Origin: an uncultured Bacteroidales bacterium
Lineage (GTDB): Bacteria; Bacteroidota; Bacteroidia; Bacteroidales; Marinilabiliaceae
Direction: 5' to 3'
Length of the DNA stretch: 6,179 nt
NCBI GenBank assembly: GCA_934699135.1
Contig: CAKUVM010000074.1
Location: 1 to 6,179, forward strand
Shown here: one piece after another, positions 5,291-6,179 of the stretch
How the letters are laid out: each line of letters begins with the position of its first letter
Position numbering within the stretch: the first letter of the stretch is position 1
The notes under the pieces: model-generated
Database searches by the model: none
Told to the model about the DNA's origin: nothing
The model's input: the letters and a program-made list of their open reading frames with translations, nothing else
Translations under genes and position numbers: made by a program

Positions 5291-6179
5291 TTACAGCTTG
5301 CCATCTATGAGCTGATACACAGCACCCTGCTTAAGGGCGAAACCGCATTGGTACATCCTTTCGATATGCGCCTCGGCGAGGATGAAGTTGATGAATATTA
5401 CACCAGGGACGATGAGATCGACGCGAGCGGGGTCCATATGCTCCATCGCGGCTCTCTGGTCAGCTGTGGAGTGGATGAGCTTGCGGAACGTGTCTTCAAA
5501 ACACGGGAGCGGGATCTCGTAGCTCGTTGAGAGGCGGACGTTGAGCCACGGGTGGTTTCGCGCGGCCACCAGCGCGGCCATGGTGTCAAAAGAGCCGGAC
5601 GTGCCGACGAGCGTGAACACTGGAAACTCACACAGGGCTTCATGGAGACCCACGATTCCGCTGCGGAAGAAAGCCTCAATGTCGTTTATCTCTTTGACAG
5701 TTATGGGGTCTGACGGGTGGAACTTATCCAGCACGCGAGACATGCCAAGCTCATAGCTATGCTGCCAAGCCACGCCGTCTTTGTTTGCTATGATGAACTC
5801 GCAGCTGCCGCCGCCAATGTCGAGGATGAGAACCCTCTCACGGCCAAGCGGCATGACTTGCTTCACGCCGTCGAATATCATGCGGGCCTCGTCCTCGCCA
5901 CTTATAACCTTGATTCCGAAGCCATACTTCTCCTCAATGGCATGCGAGAAGTCGGCGGCGTTAGCAGCGTTGCGCATGGCGGACGTGCCTATGGCCACCA
6001 CGCGGTCAATCTTGCCGAGCGTGGCGAGCGTCCGCATATGTGCGTCGATGGCCGCCAGGCCTCGGCGCATGGCCTCTGGCGTGATGAGGCCTTCATTTAT
6101 CCCGTCCTTGCCCAGGCGCGCCGTCTCTTTGGTGCTGCAGATGATGTTGTATGACCCGTCGGGGCTGGTGTCGGCCACC
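5291..6179 (-). CDS. Ppx/GppA-family phosphatase (exopolyphosphatase or pppGpp phosphohydrolase), 5' end cut by the window edge
   Basis: The 296 visible codons encode an ASKHA-fold phosphatase of the family that hydrolyses polyphosphate end groups or converts pppGpp to ppGpp in the cytoplasm. Counting from the GTG at 6178, the visible motifs are GKDGINEG (23-30), the GTSAMRNA stretch (64-71), SGEDEAR (93-99, with the likely catalytic Glu at 97), the phosphate-binding motif DIGGGSCEF (120-128), GTSGS (192-196) and a C-terminal VDLIVPGV (253-260). The usual N-terminal motif (Asp-Ile-Gly-Ser-Asn) is not in the window, so roughly 15-20 residues are missing and the GTG is unlikely to be the true start. 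The protein stops (TAA) soon after the second ASKHA domain and has no C-terminal HD domain, unlike E. coli Ppx and GppA; such short forms are common in Bacteroidota. The response regulator gene follows after 29 bases. Sequence alone does not separate Ppx from GppA activity. Confidence 0.93.
   Translation of the reverse strand, partial: VADTSPDGSYNIICSTKETARLGKDGINEGLITPEAMRRGLAAIDAHMRTLATLGKIDRVVAIGTSAMRNAANAADFSHAIEEKYGFGIKVISGEDEARMIFDGVKQVMPLGRERVLILDIGGGSCEFIIANKDGVAWQHSYELGMSRVLDKFHPSDPITVKEINDIEAFFRSGIVGLHEALCEFPVFTLVGTSGSFDTMAALVAARNHPWLNVRLSTSYEIPLPCFEDTFRKLIHSTADQRAAMEHMDPARVDLIVPGVIFINFILAEAHIERMYQCGFALKQGAVYQLIDGKL

Overview
All recognisable genes in this 6.2 kb window lie on the minus strand, so transcription runs from right to left. 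The protein sequences point to the phylum Bacteroidota, probably an order Bacteroidales member with a rather GC-rich genome. Three things support this: GroES/GroEL of Bacteroidota type; a stand-alone HsdR N-terminal-domain protein of a kind common in Bacteroidales; and a NtrC-like response regulator of the short Bacteroidota type that ends without a DNA-binding domain. Start codons are preceded by AT-rich leaders without a clear Shine-Dalgarno sequence, which is also usual in this phylum. The assignment is inferred from protein resemblance; no search was run.

In transcription order the layout is as follows. (1) 6179-5291: an exopolyphosphatase/GppA-family phosphatase whose first codons lie beyond the window edge. 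(2) 5261-4092: a sigma-54 activator-type response regulator, 29 bases downstream and probably in the same operon. A terminator-like hairpin follows at about 4063-4024. (3) 3912-2842: a membrane protein with an N-terminal GYF_2-like domain and a PrsW-type intramembrane protease domain. (4) 2852-2376: a small PD-(D/E)XK nuclease-like protein whose start overlaps the end of the protease gene by 11 bases. (5) 2375-2185: an intergenic region with a structured groES control region, made of tandem TGACAAAA boxes two helical turns apart, a sigma-54-like -24 element and a strong GC hairpin. (6) 2184-1906 groES and (7) 1854-214 groEL. (8) 213-1: two strong hairpins, the distal one a good intrinsic terminator, each followed by a near-identical 13-base sequence.

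groES-groEL is the general chaperonin operon. The ppx/gppA-like gene and the response regulator suggest a link between (p)ppGpp or polyphosphate metabolism and sigma-54-dependent transcription. The protease/nuclease-fold pair is translationally coupled by the look of its overlap and has no obvious known function; it is the best candidate for something undescribed, although it may be an ordinary chance operon. I see no mobile element, CRISPR array, tRNA or rRNA.
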